DNA of 64,000 nt from CADEFQ01 sp035433705 (GTDB taxonomy: Bacteria; Pseudomonadota; Gammaproteobacteria; Steroidobacterales; Steroidobacteraceae): contig DAORVK010000002.1 of the NCBI GenBank assembly GCA_035433705.1, positions 52,353 to 116,352 of the forward strand, given 5' to 3'. Below, piece after piece: positions 13,720-22,418 of this stretch. The notes under the pieces are model-generated. The model saw nothing but the letters and a program-made list of their open reading frames with translations. It was not told where the DNA came from and made no database searches. The position numbers were made by a program, and so were the translations under genes. The first letter of the stretch is position 1; every line of letters starts with the position of its first letter.

Positions 13720-16301
13720 CCGACGAGGCGCTTTTCCGGCGGCGCAGCCGTCGCGACGCGGCCCGCGAGCAGTTCGCCGACACCTGCGGCAGGCAGCGGG
13801 CGCGCGAGGTAGTAACCCTGCACGATGTCGCAGCCCTGCTCGCGCAGGAAATCGAGCTGTTCGATGGTCTCCACGCCCTCCGCCACCACGGTCTTGCCGA
13901 GCGCATGCGCCATCGCGATGACGGTCGCACCGAGCGCCGCCGCCGAAGGGTCCAAAGGATCTTCGATCAGCGAGCGGTCGATCTTGACGATGTTGATCGG
14001 ATGCTGGCGCAAATTCGCGAGCGAGGTTTCACCTGCGCCGAAATCATCGAGCGCGAGGCGGACGCCTTCGTCCGACAGGTTTCGCAACGCCACCCCGACG
14101 TCAGGATCGTCGAGCACCGCCTCGGTGAACTCGAGTGCAAGCAGCTCCGGGCGCAGCGCGTGCCGGCGCAGGACGCGCCGCAGATCCGCGACGAAACCTG
14201 CGGCGCGCAGCTGCTGCGCCGATACGTTGACCGCGAGTCGAGGTGGCGCGAGACCCTGCTCGCGCCACTGCGCAATCTGTACACAGGCCGCCTCGATCAC
14301 CCATGCGCCGATGTCGACGATCAGCCCCGTCTCCTCCGCGGCTGGCACGAACTCCGCGGGATACTTGAGCCCGTTGCGCGGCGTCTGCCAGCGCAGCAGC
14401 GCCTCGACACCGACCAGCCGGCCGTCGGCGACGCCGAACTGGGGCTGATAGAAGAGTGAAAATTCGCGATGGCGCAGCGCCCGGTAGAGCCCGCTGCCGC
14501 TTGCCACCACCTGACGCGCGGCAAGCGCACGGTCGAAGAACACGGCGCGACCCCTGCCACTTTCCTTTGCGCGGTACATCGCGGCGTCGGCGTTGCGCAT
14601 CAGCTCATCGATGTGTGTGGCGTCGTCCGGGAACAGCGTGATGCCGATGCTCGCGCGCACCAGATGATCGCGGCCCGCGACGTTCACCGGCGCCTCGAGC
14701 GAGGCGATGATGCGCTCGGCAACCGTGCGCACGGCATCTGGATCGGTGACCTGCCGCAGCACGATGGTGAACTCATCGCCACCAAGACGCGCGACAGTAT
14801 CGCCCTCCTTCACGCAGGCGCGCAGGCGCTGTGCCACGATTGTCAGGAGTTGATCGCCGGCCGCGTGACCCACGGTATCGTTGACGTGCTTGAACTGATC
14901 GAGATCGATGTAGAGCAGCGCGCCGCGTGTGCCGCCGGCAGTCGCACTCGCGAGTTCCTGCGCGAGCCGATCGCGAAACAGCAGTCGGTTCGGCAGGCTC
15001 GTCAGCGCGTCGAAGTGTGCCTGGCGGTAGAGACGCTCGTCGCGCGCGCTGTTCGACAGCGCCACCGACAGCCGGGTGGCAAATTCGGCGCCGTAGCGCG
15101 CCAGCGTGGGGTCCGCCGCAGGTGCGTCGCGATAGCCGAGTGACAGTACCGCGGCCAGGCGGTCGCCCGACATGACCGGCCACACCCAGAAGAACCCGGC
15201 GCCGAGTTCCGCCAGCGGCCGCAACAGGCTGTGGCGCACGGGCTCGCAGCGTGCGACGGTGACACCTTCCTTCGCGTCGCTGAGCGTGGCGAGCATGTCG
15301 GGATCGAGCTCGACACGGACCACCGGCAGATCAGTCATCTGCGGCGCCGTGAAGTAGACGCGCCCATATTCGGCAGAATCCGCGTCGATCATCGTGATCG
15401 CAACACCGTCGCAGCGCGTGACCGCCTGCACCCGCGTCAGGATCGTGTCGAACATCTGTTCGAGCTCGGCCGACCCGAGCAGCAGCCGGTCGATTTCGCC
15501 CAGGGTCTCGAGCGCCGAGAGACGGTCCGTGAGTCGCACGGCCGCAAGGTTGTAGTCGTCGATCGCTTCACCCAGTTCGTCGGCATCGGCACCCCGCACG
15601 CGCGGCAAGATGTTCGTGCGATCGTGCTTGAAGGCCGCGCCGAACCGCGCGACGAGCGGCACATAGCGGCGGCCCAGAAGAAACGTGCCGAGCGCAATGC
15701 CGGCCAACGCCAGCGCAAAGATCACCGCAAGCTCCGCGGCTACCGGCTTTGCCGCCTGGCCCCAGCGTGGCCGCGGCTCGAACACCACCACAGACCAGCT
15801 GCTTCCGGCCGGGTGCCCCAGGCGGGCGAGCCCGCCCTGCCACTCGACACCTGCCGCCTGCCAGGCGAGCAGCAACGCGCCTTTCGTGGTGTCGAGAGCG
15901 CCGCCATAGCGCGCGAGCATTTCCACGACATCTTCCGGCAGAGCCGCCGTGCTGAAGAGCAGACGACCGCTACCGTCGAGCAAGGCGACGCGCCGAGCCT
16001 CGTTCCCGGGGGCAACGCTGCCGAGCGCCGGCCGGACTATCAAGGCGCTTTCGGCCGCGAGCCCGATCGCCTCGACGTCGCCGGCGCTCCTTTGCGGTAC
16101 GGTGAACCGTGCCGCGAATTCAGCCGCAGCGGCCTGCGCGTCGAGAGTCAGCGCCTGGGCCGCACCTGCATCCACCGCGCGAGCGGATTGCTGCACGAGC
16201 ACTGCGGCGGCAAGCAACGCAGGTACGAGCGTGACAACCGCGAGCGTAGCGGCGATCCGTCGCCCCATGCGGGTGCCAAAACTCGCGCGGAAAGGGTCCA
16301 T
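13716..16301 (-). CDS. Membrane GAF-GGDEF-EAL cyclic-di-GMP protein
   Basis: An 861-aa dual-domain c-di-GMP protein. TM1 lies near residues 15-37, followed by a periplasmic sensor region of about 160 aa, TM2 (AVIFALALAGIALGTFLLG), a GAF-like domain, GGDEF and EAL. The GGDEF motif is intact (RLGGDEF, about residue 507), but the inhibitory I-site reads KEGD rather than RxxD, suggesting loss of product inhibition. The EAL domain keeps GVEALLRW, EFTEAVLDD, LDDFGAGETSL, KIDRSLIED and VAEGVETIEQ, so phosphodiesterase activity is likely. Which activity dominates cannot be told from sequence. It is first in an operon with the NlpC/P60 lipoprotein and SDR genes. Confidence 0.93.
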   Translation of the reverse strand: MDPFRASFGTRMGRRIAATLAVVTLVPALLAAAVLVQQSARAVDAGAAQALTLDAQAAAAEFAARFTVPQRSAGDVEAIGLAAESALIVRPALGSVAPGNEARRVALLDGSGRLLFSTAALPEDVVEMLARYGGALDTTKGALLLAWQAAGVEWQGGLARLGHPAGSSWSVVVFEPRPRWGQAAKPVAAELAVIFALALAGIALGTFLLGRRYVPLVARFGAAFKHDRTNILPRVRGADADELGEAIDDYNLAAVRLTDRLSALETLGEIDRLLLGSAELEQMFDTILTRVQAVTRCDGVAITMIDADSAEYGRVYFTAPQMTDLPVVRVELDPDMLATLSDAKEGVTVARCEPVRHSLLRPLAELGAGFFWVWPVMSGDRLAAVLSLGYRDAPAADPTLARYGAEFATRLSVALSNSARDERLYRQAHFDALTSLPNRLLFRDRLAQELASATAGGTRGALLYIDLDQFKHVNDTVGHAAGDQLLTIVAQRLRACVKEGDTVARLGGDEFTIVLRQVTDPDAVRTVAERIIASLEAPVNVAGRDHLVRASIGITLFPDDATHIDELMRNADAAMYRAKESGRGRAVFFDRALAARQVVASGSGLYRALRHREFSLFYQPQFGVADGRLVGVEALLRWQTPRNGLKYPAEFVPAAEETGLIVDIGAWVIEAACVQIAQWREQGLAPPRLAVNVSAQQLRAAGFVADLRRVLRRHALRPELLALEFTEAVLDDPDVGVALRNLSDEGVRLALDDFGAGETSLANLRQHPINIVKIDRSLIEDPLDPSAAALGATVIAMAHALGKTVVAEGVETIEQLDFLREQGCDIVQGYYLARPLPAAGVGELLAGRVATAAPPEKRLVG

Positions 16302-16369
16302 GGGCGCGAATTTAACGAAAGTCGGCGGTGTACCGACGTGGCGCCTGTCACGAATCGAAGAGTTGTGAA

Positions 16370-17509
16370 ATGCATCACGCTATGCTTGGCGCCGTGTCTT
16401 ATGACGCTTTCAATCGGGATCAGTCGCGCCGGCGTGCCGCGTGGCTGCTCGCTCTCATGATCGTGCTGATTCTCTATGCTTCTTTTTTTCCGTTCCGCTT
16501 CGATCTGTCGCGCTTCGCCGCGGCTTTGCAGCGCGGCCCCGCGGACCTGCTGCCCTGGGGCTACTCGGCGCGCGCCGACCGTGCGGGCAACCTGCTCTCC
16601 TACCTGCCTGTCGGAGCACTGCTCGCCTTTCTGGCGCCACCCCGCTGGCGCACGCCCGCAGCGGTCATCGGCGCCGTAGCGCTCGCCGGAACCCTGTCGC
16701 TCACGATCGAGCTGCTGCAGCACATGACGCGTTCGCGGGTGCCAAACCTCGTCGATGTCGCGATGAATACGGCCGGTGGGGCGTGCGGGGCGCTCGTCGG
16801 TGCGCTGCTACGCGGGCGGCGCTGGCCGCTCGGGTCGATCGCGCTGCGGCATGCGCGCCCCGAACCGATCGCGCTGGTGCTGATCGCACTCTGGTTCGCG
16901 ATGCACGCGGTGCCGTTCATGCCGCGCCTCAACCAGGGCCACGCCTGGTCCGGCATGCAGCCGCTGCGCAACCTCGAGTACGACGGCATCGCCATCTTCG
17001 CGTTCTTCTCCGGCTACCTCGTCGTCGCCTCGGCGATCCGGCGTCTCGTCGTGCCGCACGGTTTCGCGCGCACTTTCTTCGGCGTTGCGCTGCTCTCGCT
17101 CGCGCTGCGTGTCGTGTTCGTCGGCCAGTGGCTCACGCTCGATGAGTGCCTGGGTCTCGTGGTCGCATTACCGGCCGCGGCCTGGTTGCGAAGCATCACG
17201 CGGGCGCGCGCGTTTCGCCTCACGCTGGCGATTGTCGCGTTCGCGCTCGCACTCGAACTCGCCTCTCCGCCCGCGCAACCCTGGTCGGAGGCCGTGATCT
17301 TCCTCGAGCGTGCCTTCATGATCGTCGGTGCACTCTGGCTCGCCGCGGTCGCCGGCGTCTCGCTGCTCGCGGCCACGCTGGCATTCGCGACCGGCATCGC
17401 ATTGCTCGCAGGACCCACCGCCGGCTTGCTGGCCGTCGTGGCGGGTTTTCTCGTGCATGCCGGACGCGTCTTGTACTACTCGCCCGTGCCGCGTGTTTTC
17501 GACCGTTGA
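16370..17509 (+). CDS. VanZ family multi-pass membrane protein
   Basis: A ~379-aa integral membrane protein with about ten hydrophobic helices. The first half carries the VanZ-like signature: LYASFFPFRFDLSRF, RAGNLLSYLPVGALLAF and the motif SLTIELLQHMTRSRVPNLVDVAMNTAGGA in pieces. VanZ-type proteins are small membrane proteins implicated in glycopeptide or lipoglycopeptide resistance, but most chromosomal homologues are uncharacterised. The C-terminal half adds further TM helices that I do not recognise. The start is ATG 16370, with GAAGAG eight bases upstream; ATG 16382 is an alternative. It is divergent from the GGDEF/EAL gene. Confidence 0.82.
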   Translation: MHHAMLGAVSYDAFNRDQSRRRAAWLLALMIVLILYASFFPFRFDLSRFAAALQRGPADLLPWGYSARADRAGNLLSYLPVGALLAFLAPPRWRTPAAVIGAVALAGTLSLTIELLQHMTRSRVPNLVDVAMNTAGGACGALVGALLRGRRWPLGSIALRHARPEPIALVLIALWFAMHAVPFMPRLNQGHAWSGMQPLRNLEYDGIAIFAFFSGYLVVASAIRRLVVPHGFARTFFGVALLSLALRVVFVGQWLTLDECLGLVVALPAAAWLRSITRARAFRLTLAIVAFALALELASPPAQPWSEAVIFLERAFMIVGALWLAAVAGVSLLAATLAFATGIALLAGPTAGLLAVVAGFLVHAGRVLYYSPVPRVFDR

Positions 17510-17531
17510 CGTTACACCCGGACGCGCGCCG

Positions 17532-18215
17532 TCAGTCCCGGACGCTCCGGTCCGCGAGCGCCCCGATTGCAGGCCACGTATGGCGCGCGACTCCGCGTCG
17601 CCCTGATCGGGCCGCGCCGAGCATCGCTCCTGCGAGCGTCGCCGCGCCGACCGGCCGCCATCGGGCGAGCCTGCCGAACATCAGCGGTGCAAGCACCGGC
17701 AGCGTCCACTGCGCCGCGAGCTCGAGCGGGCGCACTTCCCGGCGCGAGCCGAGCAGCAGGCCCGGCTGCATGATGTCGAGCGCCGGGAAGCCGAGTGTCA
17801 TGACCGCGGCTTCCGTCTGCGCCTTCACACGCAGATAGAGCGATCGGCTGTCCGCGTCGGCACCAACCGACGACACGAGTACGAAGCGCTGCGCCTGCGC
17901 CGCGCGGGCAGCACGTGCGAAGGCGAGTACGAGCTCGAAATCGACTTGCCGGAAAGCCGCCTCGGAGCCGGCTTCCCTGCGGGTCGTGCCCAGGCAGCAG
18001 AACGCTTCGCTACAGGTGATGCCCCGAAGTTGCATCTCGAGGTCCGCGAAACGCACCACCCGGTTGGCAAGCTTCTGGTGATCGCGCGTCAGTGGGCGCC
18101 GCGTCAACGCATAGACACGGGAGTACTCGCGCGCCTCACACAGCACGGTGACGAGTCGCTGCCCCACGAGACCGCTGGCCCCCGCCACCAGCGCGACCTT
18201 CTGCATGTCGTTCAT
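17532..18215 (-). CDS. NAD(P)-binding Rossmann protein (TIP30/HTATIP2-like oxidoreductase)
   Basis: A 227-aa atypical SDR. The N-terminal dinucleotide motif is VALVAGASGLVGQRLV, followed by SEAFCCLGTTRREAGSEAAFR and RFVLVSSVGADADSRSLYLRVK, which keeps the YxxxK pair typical of TIP30-like proteins. LDIMQPGLLLGSR is also typical of the family. The start is ATG 18213-18215 (MNDMQKVALV), with GGGGGAG upstream. It is divergent from the TPR protein gene with only 36 bp between them. The substrate is unknown. Confidence 0.85.
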   Translation of the reverse strand: MNDMQKVALVAGASGLVGQRLVTVLCEAREYSRVYALTRRPLTRDHQKLANRVVRFADLEMQLRGITCSEAFCCLGTTRREAGSEAAFRQVDFELVLAFARAARAAQAQRFVLVSSVGADADSRSLYLRVKAQTEAAVMTLGFPALDIMQPGLLLGSRREVRPLELAAQWTLPVLAPLMFGRLARWRPVGAATLAGAMLGAARSGRRGVARHTWPAIGALADRSVRD

Positions 18216-18251
18216 AGCCGCTCCCCCGCCCCTGATGATATCGTGCTGGCG

Positions 18252-19637
18252 ATGCGCGCAGGGAAGTCCAGACGAGGCAATCGGGTGCTGGCGGCACTGA
18301 TCGTCGCCGTCGCAGCAGTGGCTAGCGCCGCGCCGGCCGCGGCGGTCACGGACGAGGAGCGCGTCCTGGCCTATACGCGGTTCCGCGCCCTCTTCGACGC
18401 CGGGAAGTACGCGGAAGCGCTGCCGGTTGCGGAGCAGCTCGTCGCCGCAACCGAGCAACAATATGGCGACAAGGATCGCTCGCTCGCCAACCCGTTGGCC
18501 AATGTCGGCACTACGCAGCTGCGCCTCGGCCACTTCGCCGCGGCCGAGGCTGCGTACCAGCGCGCACTCACGATTCTCGATGCGGTGGGCACCACAACCG
18601 ACCGCGCGCGGCTGCGGCCGCTGCAGGGACTCGGCCTCACTTATGCGCGCTCGGACCGGCTTGCGCCCGCCGCCGAAACGCTCAAGCAAGCCGTGGATCT
18701 CTCCCGCAACCTCGACGGGCTTTACAACCTCGAGCAGCTCGATTTCGTCCGCGCACTGATCGACGTGTACGTCGCGCAGAATCGGCTCGAGGACGCCGAA
18801 CGCGAGCATCAGTACGCGTTCCGCATCGCCGAGTCCGCCTACGGCAAGGGCGATCCGCGGATGCTCCCCGCCTATGACTATCTCGCGCGCTGGTACGAGT
18901 ACGTCGGCCGCTATGCGACCGCCCGGGTGGAGCACATGCGTGCGCTGCGGCTCGCGGAAGCGACGTCGGGGCGCGGCAGCGTGCCGACGATAGGGCCGCT
19001 GCGCGGCATCGCGCGCGCCTACCGGCTCGAGTACCTCTACGGGCCGGAAGTCACGCAGGAATCGACGGCGGAAAGCCCCACCCTGTTCAACACCGGTCCG
19101 GGCACGAATCAGTCGCAGCCGCGGCTGAACCCGGAGGGAGAGAAGGCACTGCAGCTCGCGCTGCGCGCGGCGCAGAAGGCCAATCCGCCCGTTCCGGCGT
19201 TGCTGGGTGCGACCCTCGTGGACTGGGGCGACTGGCAACTCACGGCCGGCAACGGCAGGGAGTCACGCAACGCCTATCGTAGCGCGTGGAACGCCCTGCA
19301 AGCGTCCGGCGACACGAAGCTCGTCAACGCCCCGAGACAGCTGCGCTACAAGCCGCCCTCATCGTCCATCGCGCGCTTTACGGGAGGCGATGTCGAGGAC
19401 TATGAGGAATTCACCATCGAGGCAAAGTTCACGGTCCGGGCGGACGGGCGTACCGCAGAGATCGTGATCTCACCGAACGAGGCGCCGCGGGAGTACGGCG
19501 CAGGCGTGGAAACTGCCATCCGCAAGGCGCTCTATGCGCCGCGCCTCGCGAACGGCGAACCGGTCGAGACAACCGGCGTCACGCTCTCCGAGCGCGTGCT
19601 CGTGCGCAAGCCGCAGCAGAAACAGGCGAGCCAATAG
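18252..19637 (+). CDS. Secreted TPR protein with TonB-C-like C-terminal domain
   Basis: A 461-aa protein starting MRAGKSRRGNRVLAALIV, with a signal peptide ending near AAPAAAVTD. Several tetratricopeptide-like units follow (EALPVAEQLVAATEQQYG, NPLANVGTTQLRLGHFAAAEAAYQRALTI in pieces, TAETLKQAVDL-like), so it should be a periplasmic protein-interaction scaffold. The last ~90 residues (FTIEAKFTVRADGRTAEIVI ... AIRKALYAPRLANGEP) resemble the TonB C-terminal fold seen in periplasmic partner proteins. An in-frame GTG nine bases upstream could also initiate. No enzymatic motif is seen. It is divergent from the Rossmann protein gene and convergent with the VWA operon. Confidence 0.78.
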   Translation: MRAGKSRRGNRVLAALIVAVAAVASAAPAAAVTDEERVLAYTRFRALFDAGKYAEALPVAEQLVAATEQQYGDKDRSLANPLANVGTTQLRLGHFAAAEAAYQRALTILDAVGTTTDRARLRPLQGLGLTYARSDRLAPAAETLKQAVDLSRNLDGLYNLEQLDFVRALIDVYVAQNRLEDAEREHQYAFRIAESAYGKGDPRMLPAYDYLARWYEYVGRYATARVEHMRALRLAEATSGRGSVPTIGPLRGIARAYRLEYLYGPEVTQESTAESPTLFNTGPGTNQSQPRLNPEGEKALQLALRAAQKANPPVPALLGATLVDWGDWQLTAGNGRESRNAYRSAWNALQASGDTKLVNAPRQLRYKPPSSSIARFTGGDVEDYEEFTIEAKFTVRADGRTAEIVISPNEAPREYGAGVETAIRKALYAPRLANGEPVETTGVTLSERVLVRKPQQKQASQ

Positions 19638-19655
19638 CCCGTAGCTCGTCGCCCT

Positions 19656-20408
19656 CTACGTCAGGGGCGCCGCCGGCGGCGCCTGCGCCGGCTTCGACTC
19701 CGGCGCAGCGGTGGACGGCTCGATCACCGGCACCGCCTCGATGCGCTTGAACGCTTCGGAAGCTGCGCTTCCGTCGGCCGCAAGCGCCGCAGGAGCAACG
19801 AGCGACTCGCCGCGCGCGAGCTGCTGGCCAATCGGCTGCCGCGGAAACTGTACGAGGAACTTCGCCGCCGCATCGCGCATCGCCGCGCGTGTGGCAGCCT
19901 CGAGCGGTTTGCTGCTCGACATCGCCCGGTCACGGCTGTTGCCGTAGCCGGTGATCGTGTACGAATCGACCAGCTTCAAGCCTTCGGCATAGACGTTGAT
20001 GCGATAGCGGATCGTCACCGCGTAATAATCGCCGCCCGTCTCGTTGGCCGTCGCGAACGAGTACTGCTCCATGCGCGGCTCGAAGATTACCGCGAGATCG
20101 GTCGCGGTGCGCGCAGCTTCGGCGTTGTCGAAGACGCGCACATCGGCAAATAGCGCGCCGAACACTTCGTGCGCCAGACGCTGGTGGCCCTTGCCGAGCG
20201 CGACCAGCCAGTCTACTCCGCTGCGGGTTTCGGCATGGCGGAACACGCGCTGATCGCCGGTCAGGAGCACCGCCGCTTTCACCGGGAGCTGGCGGACGAT
20301 CGGCTTTGGAATAACCGGTTCTGGCGCGATCTCGACGCTGCCGCAACCTGCGACGACGAGCAGCGCGGCGAGCGGCGCGGCGCGCAGCGAAACGGTGAGT
20401 GGCGACAT
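19656..20408 (-). CDS. Lipoprotein closing the VWA operon
   Basis: A 250-aa predicted lipoprotein, last gene of the eleven-gene operon. The signal peptide MSPLTVSLRAAPLAALLVVAGC carries a lipobox (VAGC). The body is mixed alpha/beta (GDQRVFRHAETRSGVDW, AVIFEPRMEQYSFATANET, YRINVYAEGLKLVDSYTITG), and the tail is Pro/Ala-rich. I do not recognise the family; the central region could form a small beta-rich domain like other LPS- or secretion-assembly lipoproteins. ATG 20406-20408 has GGAGG upstream and lies 5 bases after the preceding VWA gene's stop, which fixes the start. It could supply an outer-membrane partner for the VWA proteins (inference). Confidence 0.8.
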   Translation of the reverse strand: MSPLTVSLRAAPLAALLVVAGCGSVEIAPEPVIPKPIVRQLPVKAAVLLTGDQRVFRHAETRSGVDWLVALGKGHQRLAHEVFGALFADVRVFDNAEAARTATDLAVIFEPRMEQYSFATANETGGDYYAVTIRYRINVYAEGLKLVDSYTITGYGNSRDRAMSSSKPLEAATRAAMRDAAAKFLVQFPRQPIGQQLARGESLVAPAALAADGSAASEAFKRIEAVPVIEPSTAAPESKPAQAPPAAPLT

Positions 20409-20413
20409 GTCGA

Positions 20414-21310
20414 TCAGCCTCCGCCGATGCATTGGCGCGTGCCGAACACCTCGATATAGCCCGCGCAGGCCTTCTCGGTGGTGACGGGAACAAACGTGCC
20501 CCCGTTGCGGTCACACACGGCCCGCATTAACGCAGCAAAGCGGATACTTGTAAACGGCGGCATGCCGGGGCCTTCCGGAAACCCGATCGCGTGGATGCGC
20601 ACGCGTCTGCGCCCGTTGGCGTCCGGCGGATTCGCCTTGTCGATCGCGTCGAGCGCGCGCTGGATGGAGTCTCCGGTGAACTCGTCGCCGATCACGTAGA
20701 TGCTGATGCGCTTGTCGAGCGCCCAGTATTTNNNNNNNNNNNNNNNNNNNNNNNNNNNNNNNNNNNNNNNNNNNNNNNNNNNNNNNNNNNNNNNNNNNNN
20801 NNNNNNNNNNNNNNNNNNNNNNNNNNNNNNNTCGATCACGAAGATGATCCATTCGCTGTCGATGGGGATGCCGCCCACCGCTTCGGTCGGCGGGCGCCGC
20901 CGGGACTGCTTCTGCAGCTTTTTCAGGTCCTCCGTGAGCGACTCGTAGGCGGCGACCAGCTCGCCCTCGACGATATTCGCCACCGCCGCGTCCTTGCGAC
21001 TCGCCTCGTACTGGCCCTTGATCGTGGAGATCTCGCCGCTCACCCTGGCAAGGTTGAGCTTCTCCTTGCGCAGTGCGTCCACGCGACCCTGCATCTCGCG
21101 CTCGAGGACATCGGTCTCGCCGCGGATCTCGTGCAGTTCCTTCTGCAGAGCAAGCACCTGGCCGTCGAGCTGCTCGCGGCTCTTCTCGATCACGACCGGC
21201 TGGCCGAACTCGGACAGCACGAGCAGCAGGATGACTGCCCCGAATCCGCAGCAGATGCAGTCGAGGAACGAAAGGCTGAAGACCTCGGTGTCGCGCCGCT
21301 GCAGCTTCAT
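20414..21310 (-). CDS. Second VWA protein with ExbD/MotB-like Asp in the N-terminal TM helix (gap inside)
   Basis: About 299 codons including an assembly gap. After a basic stub (MKLQRRDTEV) comes a TM helix FSLSFLDCICCGFGAVIL with Asp17 near its cytoplasmic end, then a ~90-aa coiled coil (KSREQLDGQVLALQKELHEI and on) and a C-terminal von Willebrand A-like domain. The 100-N gap replaces the sequence right after WIIFVI, exactly where the MIDAS DxSxS should be. After the gap, ISIYVIGDEFTGDSI and RIHAIGFPEG fit a VWA fold. Topology predicts N-in, C-periplasmic, as in ExbD/TolR/MotB. The start is ATG 21308-21310, 10 bases after the first VWA gene. The N-terminal 59 bp nearly repeat that gene. Confidence 0.85.
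   Translation of the reverse strand: MKLQRRDTEVFSLSFLDCICCGFGAVILLLVLSEFGQPVVIEKSREQLDGQVLALQKELHEIRGETDVLEREMQGRVDALRKEKLNLARVSGEISTIKGQYEASRKDAAVANIVEGELVAAYESLTEDLKKLQKQSRRRPPTEAVGGIPIDSEWIIFVIXXXXXXXXXXXXXXXXXXXXXXXXXXXXXXXXXXKYWALDKRISIYVIGDEFTGDSIQRALDAIDKANPPDANGRRRVRIHAIGFPEGPGMPPFTSIRFAALMRAVCDRNGGTFVPVTTEKACAGYIEVFGTRQCIGGG
20732..20831. other. Assembly gap (100 N)
   Basis: A run of exactly 100 N within the VWA domain of the second VWA gene, where the metal-binding DxSxS motif is expected. The real gap size is unknown, although reading frame is kept on both sides if a multiple of three plus one is assumed. It may have been produced by collapse of sequence shared with the neighbouring VWA gene. 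Confidence 0.99.
21228..21286 (-). repeat. Direct repeat copy A (TM-helix-coding segment of VWA gene 2)
   Basis: This 59-bp segment matches 22339-22397 at 55 of 59 positions in the same orientation. It encodes the shared TM helix with the Asp and the CICCGFG motif. The surrounding sequences are not similar at nucleotide level, so identity is confined to the TM-coding part. Confidence 0.9.
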
Positions 21311-21320
21311 GGCGCGCCAC

Positions 21321-22418
21321 TCACGGCCAGTCCTTCGAAGGCATGACGTACGCGCCGCCGGCGTTGCGCGCGAGTCGCCAGAACGCATGGGCCGCGGGGT
21401 TGTCGCCGCGCATCGGCAGCAGCACCACGTCGATCTGCATGCGTGGCGGCAACGCCTTCACCGCTTCATCGAACAATCGCAGGCGGCCGCGCGCGTCGAT
21501 GTAGCGCCGGATCGCCGGTGGCGTCGCGCCCTGCGTGGGCAGGCCGTCGGTGATCAGGATCACCTGATCCGGCGCGGGCGAGAGCTGGCGGATCGCGCCG
21601 AAGGCGTTGACGAGACTCGTGCCGTTCTGCGGCACTACCTTGTCCATTTCCTCGAGCACCCGGTCGATCGGCGCCTGCTCGCCGCCATTCAGCCACTTTC
21701 CGGCCGTGTCCGCGAGCAGCGGCGCGGGCTTCGTGTCGAAGCGATACACCTGGAACTTGCTCGCCGCGGGGATCTGCGCCGCGAGCCAGCCGACTGTCCT
21801 CACGCCCCGCCGCCACTTCGCAGCGGCACGCCGCGACTCGTCGCTCGTGTTGCGCAGGCGGATGATATTGACGATGTCCTCGTCAAGCATGCTTGCCGAC
21901 GCGTCGACCAGCACCAGAATGTGCCTGCCGCGCATACGCAGCCCCGTGATGTAACGGCGGTCCGCGCCGCCCTTCGCAATCTTCACCGCGTCGCCCGGCG
22001 GCCCGGCCTCCTTGCTCGCGGCCTCCAGGCGCCGGGTACTCTCCTCCAGCGAGCGGATATCGGCCTTCAGCTTCCCGATATGCTCACGACGCGCGATCGT
22101 GGTGTCGTCGTAGATCGAGCCCTGGTCGCGCTCCTTCTGCAACTGCTCGATAAGGCGCGTCGCGCGCGACGATGCGCTCACGGTTTCACTCGTGGTTTTC
22201 GTCAGCGTGTTGCGCAGCACCACGAGGTTCTTCGTGCCTTCGAGCACCTGCTCTTCGAGCAGACGCACCTGCGAGGCCAGATCCTCGGTCCTGCGGATGC
22301 GCTCGACGCCGCTCTGCGCACTGATGATCATGTAGAAAAGGATGACCGCGCCGAAGCCGCAGCAGATGCAGTCGAGGAACGAGAGGCTGAAGACCTCAGT
22401 CTGGCGTCGCTTGCGCAC
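21321..22418 (-). CDS. VWA protein with ExbD/MotB-like Asp in the N-terminal TM helix
   Basis: A 365-aa protein: cytoplasmic stub (RKRRQTEV), TM helix FSLSFLDCICCGFGAVIL with Asp16, a coiled coil of about 110 residues, and a VWA domain from about residue 160. The MIDAS is complete: DASASM, the Thr in NGTSLVNAF and the Asp in ILITDGLPTQG, so divalent-metal-dependent ligand binding is likely. The Asp early in a single N-terminal TM helix mirrors ExbD/TolR/MotB subunits, and the MotA/TolQ/ExbB homologue is encoded two genes upstream. The start is GTG (22416-22418), overlapping the FHA protein gene by 23 bp. I infer it to be a rotor/plug subunit carrying a periplasmic VWA domain. Confidence 0.9.
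   Translation of the reverse strand: MRKRRQTEVFSLSFLDCICCGFGAVILFYMIISAQSGVERIRRTEDLASQVRLLEEQVLEGTKNLVVLRNTLTKTTSETVSASSRATRLIEQLQKERDQGSIYDDTTIARREHIGKLKADIRSLEESTRRLEAASKEAGPPGDAVKIAKGGADRRYITGLRMRGRHILVLVDASASMLDEDIVNIIRLRNTSDESRRAAAKWRRGVRTVGWLAAQIPAASKFQVYRFDTKPAPLLADTAGKWLNGGEQAPIDRVLEEMDKVVPQNGTSLVNAFGAIRQLSPAPDQVILITDGLPTQGATPPAIRRYIDARGRLRLFDEAVKALPPRMQIDVVLLPMRGDNPAAHAFWRLARNAGGAYVMPSKDWP
22339..22397 (-). repeat. Direct repeat copy B (TM-helix-coding segment of VWA gene 1)
   Basis: Partner of 21228-21286, with four mismatches over 59 bp. It includes 26 bp of perfect identity covering the codons for the Asp, Cys and Gly of the TM helix. Confidence 0.9.
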
